Shown in pieces: positions 8,533 to 16,869 of a stretch of DNA of 64,000 nt. The notes under the pieces are model-generated. The model ran no database searches. It saw only the letters and a program-made list of their open reading frames with translations, and was not told the DNA's origin. The stretch comes from Pedobacter rhodius. Lineage in GTDB: Bacteria > Bacteroidota > Bacteroidia > Sphingobacteriales > Sphingobacteriaceae. Both the position numbers and the translations under genes were made by a program. Where the stretch lies: assembly GCF_027213645.1 (NCBI RefSeq), contig NZ_JAPWGL010000001.1, positions 1 to 64,000 of the forward strand. The letters are read 5' to 3'. Each line of letters opens with the position of its first letter. The stretch's first letter is position 1.

Positions 8533-9546
8533 TTGAAGAAAACTACAATATATGATATTGCAAAAGCCCTTAATGTAACTGTTTCTACAGTGTCGAGGGC
8601 TTTAAGCGGCTTTCCTGCGATTAGTGATTCGACCAGGAAAGCCGTTATTGAAACTGCAAAGCAATTGAACTATAGTCCTAATAAACTTGCTTCTGCATTA
8701 AAATCAGGGAAGACGTATACTATAGGTGTCATTGTTCCATCTGTTGAGGCGCATTTTTTTGCAACCATTATCGATAGTATTGAAGAAGGTTTAAAAGATG
8801 CCGGTTACCGTATTATTGTCTATCAATCTAAAGAATCGTTAACCAAGGAAATTGATGGGGTGAAAGCCCTTACAGAGGCACAAGTTGATGGGATAATTGC
8901 ATCGATGTCTTTAGAAACCAATAATGTATCGCATTTTGAAGCATTTATCAACCAGGATAAACCACTTATTCTATTTGATAGGATTAATATGGCGCTGGAA
9001 GTGCCTACCATCACTTTAAATGATTTTAGAGCCGGTTTTATTGCTACTGAACACCTTTTAGTAAATGGTTATCAAAATATTGTATTTGTAACCACCACGC
9101 ATCAGATTAAAATATTTGAAAACAGGTTGAAGGGCTATAAAGCAGCTTTGGAGGCTAACGGACTACCTGTAAATGAAGACAATATACTCTTCGGAGGTTT
9201 ATCAATAGCAGATGGAAAAACTATTGGAACACAACTTTTAAAAAGAAAAAAAAGACCTGATGCCATTATTGCGGGCGACGATTTTACTGCACTTGGTATC
9301 ATGCAGCAGCTGAAATCAGCTGGCATTACCCCGCCGGAAATTGGCATAATTGGGTTTGCCAATGAAACTTTTTCTGAATATGTTACGCCATCTTTGACTA
9401 CAGTAGAACAATATCCGGCTAATATGGGAAAAGCTTGCGCTGAAATGTTTTTGGATATGATTCGCTCGCTCAAACCTTATGAAAACATTAAACATTTTGT
9501 AATTGAGCCTGTTGTAATCGCCCGGGGTTCGACGGCTAAAAAATAA
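8533..9546 (+). CDS. LacI-family transcriptional regulator of the xylose operon
   Basis: The 337-residue protein has an N-terminal LacI helix-turn-helix (TIYDIAKALNVTVSTVSRAL, residues 4-23), a hinge around residue 50 (YSPNKLASALKSGKTYTIGV), and a periplasmic-binding-protein-like effector domain to the end. The start codon is TTG at 8533, 3 bases after the xylA stop; no ATG fits, and the HTH begins at residue 4. Being in the operon it likely controls, with a palindrome before xylB, it is probably autoregulated. The inducer (xylose or xylulose) is inferred from context only. Confidence 0.92.
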   Translation: MKKTTIYDIAKALNVTVSTVSRALSGFPAISDSTRKAVIETAKQLNYSPNKLASALKSGKTYTIGVIVPSVEAHFFATIIDSIEEGLKDAGYRIIVYQSKESLTKEIDGVKALTEAQVDGIIASMSLETNNVSHFEAFINQDKPLILFDRINMALEVPTITLNDFRAGFIATEHLLVNGYQNIVFVTTTHQIKIFENRLKGYKAALEANGLPVNEDNILFGGLSIADGKTIGTQLLKRKKRPDAIIAGDDFTALGIMQQLKSAGITPPEIGIIGFANETFSEYVTPSLTTVEQYPANMGKACAEMFLDMIRSLKPYENIKHFVIEPVVIARGSTAKK

Positions 9547-9644
9547 CCCTAATGATTTGTGGCTTTTAATGAGCATAACAGAGTGAGGTTAATTATTAGA
9601 TGAGCGGAATTCCCAATAAAATCAGAAATTTTCAATTTAAAAAC

Positions 9645-9652
9645 TATATTTG
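9645..9652 (+). promoter_or_regulatory. -7 box of the TPP-regulated transcript
   Basis: TATATTTG is an exact match to the Bacteroidota -7 consensus TAnnTTTG and lies just ahead of the riboswitch, so transcription would start at about 9658, close to the 5' base of the aptamer. No good -33 TTG is seen. Confidence 0.55.
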
Positions 9653-9655
9653 CCT

Positions 9656-9842
9656 TACTCAAAGGGGTGCTTTTTGATTTAGCGGTTTCTGATGCTATTC
9701 AAAGGGCTGAGATTACACCCATTTAAGAGGCTTAAGGCAAAAGGCTTAAGGTTTAGGGTTTTCACCTTATGCCTTAAACCTCAAAACCTTTCACCTTTTA
9801 ATGCACCTGATTCGGATAATGCCGACGTAGGGAAGAGGTTAA
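9656..9842 (+). promoter_or_regulatory. TPP (THI-box) riboswitch with expanded linker
   Basis: The aptamer core is clear: GGGGTGC at 9664, an extended P3 stem (CTTTTTGA...TAGC with GCTATTCAAAG), GGGCTGAGATTACACCC ending at 9720, and the pyrophosphate-sensing half CACCTGATTCGGATAATGCC then GACGTAGGGAAG at 9804-9836. Between the halves, where most bacterial versions have only a few bases, about 80 bases of AAGGCTTAAGG-type repeat are inserted (9724-9800) and can fold back on themselves. The riboswitch precedes a PnuC-family transporter, as expected for thiamine uptake control. Confidence 0.93.
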
Positions 9843-9912
9843 TTTACAATGCTGTTTCGCCCTGAAAGCAGTTTTCAATTTTTTTATTGGTCGAAAGACA
9901 AAAATATTGTAA

Positions 9913-10533
9913 ATGAATTTTCAAGAGTGGTTCAGGCTTTTCACGGTGCAAATTTTGCATACATCATTAATTGAGTGGCTGGCTGTTGGCTTTGGCATTT
10001 CCGAAGTTTTGCTGGCAAAGAAAAATAGCATCTGGTTATACCCTACCGGAATAATTTCTATTTTGCTATCCATGTTTCTTCTATTGAATGTAAAACTTTA
10101 CGCAGAAACGCTGTTGAGTATTTATTATTTAGTGATGAGTGTTTATGGTTGGGTAATCTGGAAAAAACGCAAACTGGAAGGTGAAAATCAAGTTTCCTGG
10201 AGTACGAATAAGGAATTACTTATTGCGGTTTTAATCTCTGTCGCTGGTTTCTTCGTTTTCTACTTCGTTCTGAGAAATCATACTGATTCTGATGTACCAT
10301 TACTCGATGCTTTTGTTTCATCAACAGCCTGGGCTGGAATGTGGCTACTGGCAAAACGAAAAATAGAAAACTGGATTTTTCTAAACATATCAAATATCGT
10401 AGCGATTCCATTATTGGTTCATAAAAAGTTACCACTGATGGCTTGTTTAACAATTTTTCTTTTTGTGGTGGCCATTTTTGGATTTATGGACTGGAAGAAA
10501 ATTATTGGAAGGCGAAAATTAAGCGCAATTTAG
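9913..10533 (+). CDS. pnuT: PnuC-family transporter, probably thiamine transporter PnuT
   Basis: The 206-residue protein has about seven membrane helices and the PnuC pattern (IEWLAVGFGISEVLLAKKNSIW, then a YLVMSVYGWVIWKK segment and a WAGMWLLAKRKIENWIF segment). PnuC transports nicotinamide riboside, but the TPP riboswitch 70 bases upstream marks this member as a thiamine transporter (PnuT), a known pairing in Bacteroidota. Facilitated uptake would be followed by intracellular phosphorylation. The usual partner, a thiamine pyrophosphokinase gene, is not downstream. Confidence 0.88.
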   Translation: MNFQEWFRLFTVQILHTSLIEWLAVGFGISEVLLAKKNSIWLYPTGIISILLSMFLLLNVKLYAETLLSIYYLVMSVYGWVIWKKRKLEGENQVSWSTNKELLIAVLISVAGFFVFYFVLRNHTDSDVPLLDAFVSSTAWAGMWLLAKRKIENWIFLNISNIVAIPLLVHKKLPLMACLTIFLFVVAIFGFMDWKKIIGRRKLSAI

Positions 10534-10838
10534 GTTCGCCGCAGATTCGCAGATTATTTAATTTAATCCAAGAATCTGTGGCAAAAACAAAAAGAGCTAT
10601 TGCCATTAATACAATATTAGCAACAAAATGTAAATCATAAGAAATTAAGCTTAATCCTTCTGTGATTTCAGTGTTTTAGTGGCAAATGATAGAAATTAGT
10701 TGGCATAAGCGAATGGCAACGGGCGCATAGATTGACACGGAAGTAAATATAATTTTCTGTGAATTCCGTGTTTCTGTGGCAAGTAATATAGGAATATGAA
10801 AACATTTTAATCAGAAAATCTGTGGCAAAAAATGCGAT
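10534..10838 (+). repeat. Intergenic region with CTGTGGCAAA repeats
   Basis: No gene is seen here. The stretch holds at least four degenerate copies of AATCTGTGGCAAA (about 10569, 10673, 10769 and 10815) with related pieces such as TTCTGTGAATTCCGTG. They resemble the pieces of CCTTTGTGGTTAAA type at 35.2 kb and GGCCACAAAGG at 54.85 kb. Confidence 0.6.
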
Positions 10839-11921
10839 ATGAATAATGTAGTAACACAAACCTGGCAGGAAAAAGTAAGTGAATTCGCCGCTCAATCTGA
10901 AGAAATGGGCGAATTGCATCCGGAGATTTTAGAACTGGCTTACCAGGAGGGTTGGTTTAAACTTTTTGTGCCGGAAATTTATGGCGGACCAGGAAAAAAA
11001 CTTCCGGAAATATTAAGATTAGAAGAAGCCTTAGCTGAAGCAGATGGCAGCTTAGGTTGGACCATTACGCTTTGTGCAGGTGCAGCGTGGTTTGCAGGAT
11101 TTTTAAATCCGGGTTTAGCAAAAGAAATTTTAGCGGATAGACAAGTATGTTTTGCCGGTAGCGGTGCTGTAGGCGGTACAGCTACAAGAACAGTGCATGG
11201 ATATTTAATTAACGGGTATTGGAAATACGCCAGCGGTGCTTTACACGCTACCATTTTCACGGCGAACTGTATCCTAAAAAATAATGATGGAACCGATATC
11301 CTGGATGAAGATGGAAATCCGGAAGTAATGTCCTTTATCCTTAAAAAAGACGAAGTCGAAATTCTTTCCGGCTGGTCTTATTTTGGCTTAATTGCAACCG
11401 GAAGCCATGCTTTTAAGGTGCATGATTTAGTTGTTCCGGAGAACAGAACTTTTAAAATAAATAATACTATCGAAATCGCTGATGAGGGATTTGATTATCC
11501 GTTTTTGCAACTGGCAGAAACCACATTAGCCGTTAATAGTTTAGGTATGGCTAATCATTTTATTAGGTTGGTTGAAGAAGCATTTTTCTCCCGCTCAGGG
11601 TTGAAACGATACAGTGAAAGGCAAATTGATTTTTTCAATAAGGAATTGAATAAATGCAAGAAAGAAGTGCTGGATTTAAAAAATCATTTTTATAAGGTAT
11701 TCGATGAGTCATGGCAGCAGCTAATCGAAACAGGTATTATCAGTGAGGCTATACTTTCGGAAGTGAGTTTAATAAGCCGAAGACTGGCTCATGTCTGTAG
11801 AAAAGCAACAGATACACTTTTTCCGTATTGCGGTTTGGAAGCTGCAAAAAAAGAATCAGAGATAAACCGGGTTTGGAGAGATATACATACTGCGAGTCAA
11901 CATGCTTTATTAACTTTTTAG
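10839..11921 (+). CDS. Acyl-CoA dehydrogenase-fold flavoprotein, monooxygenase-like
   Basis: The 360-residue protein has the acyl-CoA dehydrogenase fold but is shorter than true dehydrogenases and lacks their catalytic glutamate context. The N-terminal helix region (ELAYQEGWFKLFVPEIYGG), the LEEALAEADGSLGWTI segment and the C-terminal WRDIHTASQHALL motif match the group of FMN/FAD-dependent monooxygenases related to HpaB/DszC/HsaA. The substrate is unknown and no reductase partner is adjacent. The stop lies 2 bases from that of the convergent msrA gene. I am sure of the superfamily and unsure of the reaction. Confidence 0.75.
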   Translation: MNNVVTQTWQEKVSEFAAQSEEMGELHPEILELAYQEGWFKLFVPEIYGGPGKKLPEILRLEEALAEADGSLGWTITLCAGAAWFAGFLNPGLAKEILADRQVCFAGSGAVGGTATRTVHGYLINGYWKYASGALHATIFTANCILKNNDGTDILDEDGNPEVMSFILKKDEVEILSGWSYFGLIATGSHAFKVHDLVVPENRTFKINNTIEIADEGFDYPFLQLAETTLAVNSLGMANHFIRLVEEAFFSRSGLKRYSERQIDFFNKELNKCKKEVLDLKNHFYKVFDESWQQLIETGIISEAILSEVSLISRRLAHVCRKATDTLFPYCGLEAAKKESEINRVWRDIHTASQHALLTF

Positions 11922-11923
11922 CA

Positions 11924-12469
11924 TTAATCACCATGTAGTTCCGGTTTAATTTTATCCTTAAACTCCTGTACAAACTTATCAAGTTTAGGCTGAATCACAA
12001 ATGTGCAATAGGGTTTTTCATGATTTTTACCGAAATAGTTTTGATGATAGTCTTCTGCATCATAAAATTCTGAAACAGGGCTCAACTCGGTGATGATCGG
12101 CTTATCGAAAATGTTATCACGTGTTAAATCATCTATAATTTTTTCGGTTTGCTGTTTTTGTTCTTTGGTACTGTAAAAAACTACTGAACGATATTGTATA
12201 CCGCGATCATCATCCTGTCGGTTCAGCAAGGTTGGATTATGTATTTTGAAGAAAACCAATAGCAGCTCGTTAAAAGAGATTTGATTTTCATCAAAATCAA
12301 TTTGAATTACTTCTGCATGCCCGGTATCTCCATTAGCGATTTCCATATAGGTTGGGTGTTTTAATTCGCCACCCATATAGCCCGATACTATCTTTTCTAC
12401 GCCTTTTAAAGTTTTAAAAACAGCTTCTGTACACCAAAAGCATCCTCCACCAAATATTGCTGTCTGCAT
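11924..12469 (-). CDS. msrA: Peptide-methionine (S)-S-oxide reductase
   Basis: This 181-residue MsrA reduces methionine-S-sulfoxide in proteins and protects against oxidative damage. The catalytic Cys10 lies in the family signature GGGCFWCTEAVF; YMGGELKHPTYMEI, GDTGHAEVIQIDFD and the EDYHQNYF motif follow in order. A C-terminal Cys in PYCTFV may act as resolving residue. It is a single-domain form without a fused MsrB. No signal peptide, so cytoplasmic. It is convergent with the flavoprotein gene and apparently monocistronic. Confidence 0.97.
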   Translation of the reverse strand: MQTAIFGGGCFWCTEAVFKTLKGVEKIVSGYMGGELKHPTYMEIANGDTGHAEVIQIDFDENQISFNELLLVFFKIHNPTLLNRQDDDRGIQYRSVVFYSTKEQKQQTEKIIDDLTRDNIFDKPIITELSPVSEFYDAEDYHQNYFGKNHEKPYCTFVIQPKLDKFVQEFKDKIKPELHGD

Positions 12470-12513
12470 ATTTCTAATAACGAAAATAGGAGTCTTAAGG
12501 TTTTACTGTGTAC

Positions 12514-12546
12514 AAAAAAGCCTCTTAGTTTAATTAAGAGGCTTTG
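12514..12546 (-). terminator. Intrinsic terminator after the lipoprotein gene
   Basis: An 11-bp perfect stem (AAAGCCTCTTA at 12517-12527 with TAAGAGGCTTT at 12535-12545) closes a 7-base loop, and the minus-strand transcript runs into six Us. It ends the gene at 12558-13604, 12 bases away. Confidence 0.85.
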
Positions 12547-12557
12547 GTCATTTACTA

Positions 12558-13604
12558 TTATTGATACTGAATATATATCGGTTTCGGCGTAAGTTTCAAT
12601 AACTCTTCAGGTGTTAGCAAACGCTTTGGTTCTTTTTTTAAGTCGTTTTTGTAGAATAACTTAAAACCTGTAAACTGAACAGGTTCGCTTTGAATAAAGT
12701 GCCTGTAAGTTCCTTTTTTCAATTCAGGTTCACCCCAACCATCCATGTGTATTACCACCTGAACTTCAGGGCGTAATTTAATGTTTTGAGAATTGGTTAC
12801 CATTTTCTTTGTAAAACGATGCAGAACGAAAACTTTTGGAGGTAAATTGTATTTCTTTACAAGGTCAGCTAAAAATCCGGTTACGTAATTAACGTCTGTT
12901 GCATCGTAAGTTCCGATCTTTTTGCCTGGTAAGGAGCCATCTTTCATTGAAAATTCGGGATCAATACCTAAATGAACATATGGTAACTGCAGGTATTTTT
13001 CGATATGAGGAAGTTCTGCTTTTATTGTGCTTAAAGCAACCTGTAAGTCTAAAAACACGATTGTATTTGGCTGCATTTTTGCGATTTTTAAAACCGAATC
13101 AATTTGTTTATCACCCATACGGTTTATGTATTTACCATCTTTACCTGGTGTTCCGCTGGCTACCGCAGCAATATAATGTAAACCCGGCTGAACTGGTGTG
13201 GTTGGATCTGCTTTTTCCCAGCGTTTAACTTCCGTATTTAAGCGTTGCAGCATTTCTTTAGGCGCATACTCGCCAAGTGCACCCATTTTTTTGGAGTGCA
13301 GGTTTCCATAATAAACTACGATACGTTTAAAGGGCAAAATAGCACCTGCAAGCGGATATGGTTGTTTTTTGACAGGCCATTTGCCGGTTGTGTCTCCATT
13401 TGCCAGTTTATTTACTAAAGAATCATAAAGTTTCGGATCAACGGGCTTCATTACGTTTACAGTAGAATCGGTTTTCTTTTTTGTACTGTCTGATGAGAAC
13501 ATTTTACCAATGCCACCGCTTTTGCCATCTGAATTACAATTGGCAAATAAAGTGATTGCGGCAAAACCAAGTATTACGGCGCCCGCTAACTGAGGAAATT
13601 TCAT
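12558..13604 (-). CDS. Putative lipoprotein of unknown function
   Basis: The 348-residue protein has a lipoprotein-type N terminus (MKFPQLAGAVILGFAAITLFANC, Cys at 23, followed by SDGKSGG), although Asn before the Cys is unusual for a lipobox. A Ser/Thr/Lys linker (SSDSTKKKTDSTVN) precedes a folded domain from about residue 75. That domain has alternating strand-helix segments (RIVVYYGN, HYIAAVASG, NTIVFLDLQ, YVHLGIDPEFS, PKVFVLHRF, VQVVIHMDGWG) compatible with a TIM barrel. I do not recognise a named family or a catalytic motif. It is probably anchored to an envelope membrane. It has its own terminator. Confidence 0.8.
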   Translation of the reverse strand: MKFPQLAGAVILGFAAITLFANCNSDGKSGGIGKMFSSDSTKKKTDSTVNVMKPVDPKLYDSLVNKLANGDTTGKWPVKKQPYPLAGAILPFKRIVVYYGNLHSKKMGALGEYAPKEMLQRLNTEVKRWEKADPTTPVQPGLHYIAAVASGTPGKDGKYINRMGDKQIDSVLKIAKMQPNTIVFLDLQVALSTIKAELPHIEKYLQLPYVHLGIDPEFSMKDGSLPGKKIGTYDATDVNYVTGFLADLVKKYNLPPKVFVLHRFTKKMVTNSQNIKLRPEVQVVIHMDGWGEPELKKGTYRHFIQSEPVQFTGFKLFYKNDLKKEPKRLLTPEELLKLTPKPIYIQYQ

Positions 13605-13706
13605 AGATATATTTATAGATAATTAATGTTTAGACAGTTTTTCCGAATCTGTTTGTGTATGAAAATAGAATGGAAAACCCATAGTTCAAAATAAAGTATT
13701 CAACAT

Positions 13707-14588
13707 TTACACATTACAGAATTTGCCGAAAACGCCTAAAGGAAGTTTAATGCCTGCAGTGGCCTGAAGATATAATTCACCGGTTTCTAAATTTGTAACT
13801 TTAGGGAATGAGGTACGAATTAAATTTTCTACAATTACAGAAGAAAATCCGAGCGAATAGGTATTTAAAATTAAAAAGTGTTCTTTTTCATCTAAAAGTT
13901 GAACCACATCCTGCATCATTTCCTGTATATGGTCTTCCAGTTTCCATTTTTCTCCATTTGGTCCGTGGCCATAAGCAGGTGGATCTAAGATAATACCATT
14001 GTATTTCTTACCTCTTTTAAGTTCTTTTTTAACAAATTTAAGGGCGTCTTCAACCATCCATCTTGTGTTTTTTAAACCCGAAAGTTCCTGGTTTTCGTTT
14101 GCCCAGGTGACCACTTGTTTAATCGAGTCGACATGGGTCGTTTCAGCGCCGGCAGCGTTTGCGATTAATGAAGCAGCGCCTGTGTATGCAAAGAGGTTTA
14201 AGACTTTTGGCTGAGGTGTTTTAAACTTTTTAATGGATGAAGAAATAAAATCCCAGTTTACCGCCTGCTCCGGGAAAACACCTACATGTTTAAAAGAGGT
14301 TAGACCAAGGCGAAGTTTAATCGCAACTTCATTGTTTTTATAGTCTACGTGCCAGCGATCGGGTGTTGCAGGATTTTTCTTAACCCATTCGCCTGAAGTT
14401 GCCGAACGGCCCCTGAACGTGATGTTAGCAGTTTTTTTCCATTCCTGTTCGGATAGTGTTTTTTTCCAAACCGCCTGTGGTTCAGGCCTGATTAGGGTTA
14501 CGTTTCCGAAACGTTCTAATTTTTCAAAATCCCCGCAATCAATCAGTTCATAATCTTTCCAGTGTGTTGGGGCAAGTAGTTGTATCAT
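13707..14588 (-). CDS. RlmI-like SAM-dependent RNA methyltransferase
   Basis: The 293-residue class I methyltransferase has the SAM-binding motif I in VLNLFAYTGAASLIAN (about 128-143), the acidic HVDS after strand two, and the catalytic-type motif ILDPPAYGHGPNGE (about 199-212). This order resembles the COG1092 group, which includes the 23S rRNA cytosine methyltransferase RlmI and the RlmK domain, but the N-terminal PUA domain is missing and the N terminus is short. RNA is the likely substrate; the site is not predictable. The stop is close to no other gene and the start is 3 bases from the PIN toxin stop. Confidence 0.82.
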   Translation of the reverse strand: MIQLLAPTHWKDYELIDCGDFEKLERFGNVTLIRPEPQAVWKKTLSEQEWKKTANITFRGRSATSGEWVKKNPATPDRWHVDYKNNEVAIKLRLGLTSFKHVGVFPEQAVNWDFISSSIKKFKTPQPKVLNLFAYTGAASLIANAAGAETTHVDSIKQVVTWANENQELSGLKNTRWMVEDALKFVKKELKRGKKYNGIILDPPAYGHGPNGEKWKLEDHIQEMMQDVVQLLDEKEHFLILNTYSLGFSSVIVENLIRTSFPKVTNLETGELYLQATAGIKLPLGVFGKFCNV

Positions 14589-14591
14589 TTA

Positions 14592-14975
14592 TTAAAGTAA
14601 CTTTAAATTTGGATAATTTCTGATGTATTGATCATCACTTATAATCGTTAAATCTTCCGCAATTGCCTGCGAGATGATCATTCTGTCAAACGGATCTTTA
14701 TGAATTAAAGGAAGGGCTGAATAAATTTTAAAATTATGTTCTTTTAGGTCAAGAATTTTTATGTTATAATTGCTCAAAAGAATATAAATAGAATTTACAT
14801 CATCTTTTAATTTCAGTTTACCAATATTCATCTTGATAACAATTTCCCAAATACTTACGATACTAAGGTATATATCAGTATTTGGATTATTAATTACATT
14901 AACGGTTTCTTTCTGGATAGATTTATCGCCATTAATAAAAAACAAGAAAATATGAGTGTCCAACAAGAAGCGCAT
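14592..14975 (-). CDS. PIN-domain toxin, VapC-type
   Basis: The 127-residue PIN-domain protein is a probable RNA endonuclease toxin. Acidic residues that would hold Mg are visible: Asp6 in LLDTHIFLFF, Glu44 in SIWEIVIK, and Asp94/Asp97 in HKDPFDRMIISQA, the classic VapC pattern of this subgroup, plus ISDD near the end. The ATG overlaps the stop of the antitoxin by one base, so toxin synthesis depends on antitoxin translation. Confidence 0.92.
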   Translation of the reverse strand: MRFLLDTHIFLFFINGDKSIQKETVNVINNPNTDIYLSIVSIWEIVIKMNIGKLKLKDDVNSIYILLSNYNIKILDLKEHNFKIYSALPLIHKDPFDRMIISQAIAEDLTIISDDQYIRNYPNLKLL

Positions 14976-15223
14976 TACATGTAATCTTTAAGATCATCTA
15001 ATGGCTCATTAAAATCATCCGCTATATAAATAATAGTACCCCTTGCAGCTCCATATAAATTTTTCGGTTCTTCTGCTAAATTTGACTTCCTGTCTGATTC
15101 AGGAGGATATTTAGCATGCTTGGTTTTCAAAAAATCAATAAAATCTTCTACCTCATTTACCATGCTTTCTGGTAAGGTTTCCAATTTGTTGATAATATTT
15201 TTTGTAGCCGTAGTCATATTCAA
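14975..15223 (-). CDS. DUF2281-type antitoxin
   Basis: The 82-residue partner of the PIN toxin has an N-terminal helix region (NKLETLPESMVNEVEDFIDFL) and the C-terminal motif YGAARGTIIYIADDFNEPL, typical of DUF2281-type antitoxins that bind the toxin groove with their C terminus. It lies upstream of the toxin with a one-base overlap, the standard order. A Met at the third codon is an alternative start. The pair sits between housekeeping genes and shows no mobile-element flanks. Confidence 0.88.
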   Translation of the reverse strand: MNMTTATKNIINKLETLPESMVNEVEDFIDFLKTKHAKYPPESDRKSNLAEEPKNLYGAARGTIIYIADDFNEPLDDLKDYM

Positions 15224-15237
15224 ATATAAGAATTTTC

Positions 15238-15990
15238 TTAAAACTTATCTTTTGCAGCTTTCATAAAACGGCTGGCAAATACAAAATCATTAAGTTCTTT
15301 AATATCTGTATGCGCAATTTCCTTATTGCTTCCTTCCCAGAATTTTTTTCCTTCGTGCAGGAATAAGATATAGTCGCCGATTCCCATTACAGAGTTCATG
15401 TCGTGCGTAACTACAATGGTCGTTGTTTTAAACTCTTCAGTTAATTCCTGAATCAGTTCGTCAATAACAATTGATGTTTTTGGATCCAGGCCGGAATTAG
15501 GTTCATCACAAAATAAATATTTAGGATTCATGGAAATGGCACGGGCAATACCGACACGTTTTTTCATTCCACCTGATAATTCAGCCGGGAACAAGTTGTT
15601 TTTTCCGGCCAGATTTACCCTCTCCAAACAAAAATTTACGCGTTCAATTTTTTCTTTACGGGTTTGATCGGTAAACATGTTCAGTGGAAACATAATATTG
15701 TCTTCAACAGTCATGCTATCGAACAGCGCCGATCCCTGAAAAAGCATTCCGATTTCTTTACGAACCTCGATGCGTTGTTCGTAGGTCATTGGTGTGAAAT
15801 CACGCCCATCGTATAAAACAGAGCCTGAATCTGGTTGATGTAAACCAACCATACATTTAAGTAAAGTTGTTTTACCCGAGCCTGAACCACCAATAATTAA
15901 ATTCGTAACGCCTTCCTCAAACTTACCGGAAATGCCTTTTAAAACTTCATTTCCGGAAAATGACTTATAAATATCTTTAACTTCAATCAT
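15238..15990 (-). CDS. mlaF: MlaF-type lipid transport ABC ATPase
   Basis: The 250-residue ATPase powers retrograde or anterograde phospholipid movement between envelope membranes together with MlaE. The start is ATG 15990 (MIEVKDIYKSF), which overlaps the MlaE stop by one base; the reading frame extends 11 codons further upstream, but only inside mlaE. Motifs: Walker A GGSGSGKTT (about 34-42), Q-loop MLFQGSALF, signature ELSGGMKKRVGIARAI, Walker B LFCDEPNSGLDP, switch His in VVTHDM. The substrate-binding MlaD protein is not encoded next to it. Confidence 0.92.
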   Translation of the reverse strand: MIEVKDIYKSFSGNEVLKGISGKFEEGVTNLIIGGSGSGKTTLLKCMVGLHQPDSGSVLYDGRDFTPMTYEQRIEVRKEIGMLFQGSALFDSMTVEDNIMFPLNMFTDQTRKEKIERVNFCLERVNLAGKNNLFPAELSGGMKKRVGIARAISMNPKYLFCDEPNSGLDPKTSIVIDELIQELTEEFKTTTIVVTHDMNSVMGIGDYILFLHEGKKFWEGSNKEIAHTDIKELNDFVFASRFMKAAKDKF

Positions 15991-16724
15991 TACAATAATA
16001 GTTGAGTAACCAAATAATCGCAAACGAGGATAGAAATACAGCTGATTACAACTGCTCTGGTACTGGCTTGTGAAACTTCTAACGCTCCGCCACGAACATA
16101 AAAACCCTCATAAGCCGGAACTGATGTAATAATGAAACCAAAAACAAATGCTTTAACCAGGGCAACAACAATCGTGTATGGATTAAAGTCTGTTGTGATG
16201 CCTTGCATATATTCAGCAGGCGTTACAGCGCCAGAGATGGAGCCACCAATATAACCGCCAGTAATGCTCAGGAACATAGAAATGATAACCAGCATGGGTA
16301 CCATGGTTATGCCGGAAATAATTTTAGGAAGAATCAGATAACCCGGTGCGTTAATACCCATTATTTCTAAAGCATCAATCTGCTCGGTAACCCGCATCGA
16401 ACCAATTTCCGAAGAGATGGCTGAACCGATTTTCCCCGCCAAAACAATTGCACTGATGGTAGGACTCAGTTCCAGAATACTCGAATCCCGGTTTACAGAA
16501 CCTATAATCGTTTTTGGTATGAAATCACTAACCAGCTGGAAGGCAATTTGTAAGGTCATTACGGCACCAATAAAAGTTGAAATGATGGCAATTAAACCTA
16601 GAGAACCAACGCCAACGTAATCCATTTGCTTTGCTATTTCTTTAAGGTATATCTTCAGTTTTTCCGGCTTTCTGAATACAGATTTGAGCAGCAGTATGTA
16701 CCTGCCGAAATTGGTAAAATTCAT
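15990..16724 (-). CDS. mlaE: MlaE-type lipid transport permease
   Basis: The 244-residue membrane protein belongs to the MlaE/YrbE family. About five or six helices are seen, with conserved pieces LIAIISTFIGAVMTLQIAFQL, the coupling segment GKIGSAISSEIGSMRVTEQIDALEIMGIN, and PAYEGFYVRGGALEV near the C terminus. It forms the channel part of the phospholipid ABC system and couples to the ATPase encoded by the next gene through a one-base overlap. It is divergent from the SDR gene, with about 145 bases between them. Confidence 0.93.
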   Translation of the reverse strand: MNFTNFGRYILLLKSVFRKPEKLKIYLKEIAKQMDYVGVGSLGLIAIISTFIGAVMTLQIAFQLVSDFIPKTIIGSVNRDSSILELSPTISAIVLAGKIGSAISSEIGSMRVTEQIDALEIMGINAPGYLILPKIISGITMVPMLVIISMFLSITGGYIGGSISGAVTPAEYMQGITTDFNPYTIVVALVKAFVFGFIITSVPAYEGFYVRGGALEVSQASTRAVVISCISILVCDYLVTQLLL

Positions 16725-16869
16725 TCCGTATGTATTTCTTAATTTAAATGTTAGTATGTGCTACTACAAAGAAACGATAAAAATGTTGTTGTGCTTTGTT
16801 AATTGCAAAAATATTCGTGGTTTTAAATATAAATATGGTTTTTTGCTTACAAAAATTAAACCATAAAAT

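Noticed and set aside
10443..10640. Open frame of 65 codons after pnuT
   Set aside because: It overlaps the pnuT end in another frame and continues into repeat sequence.
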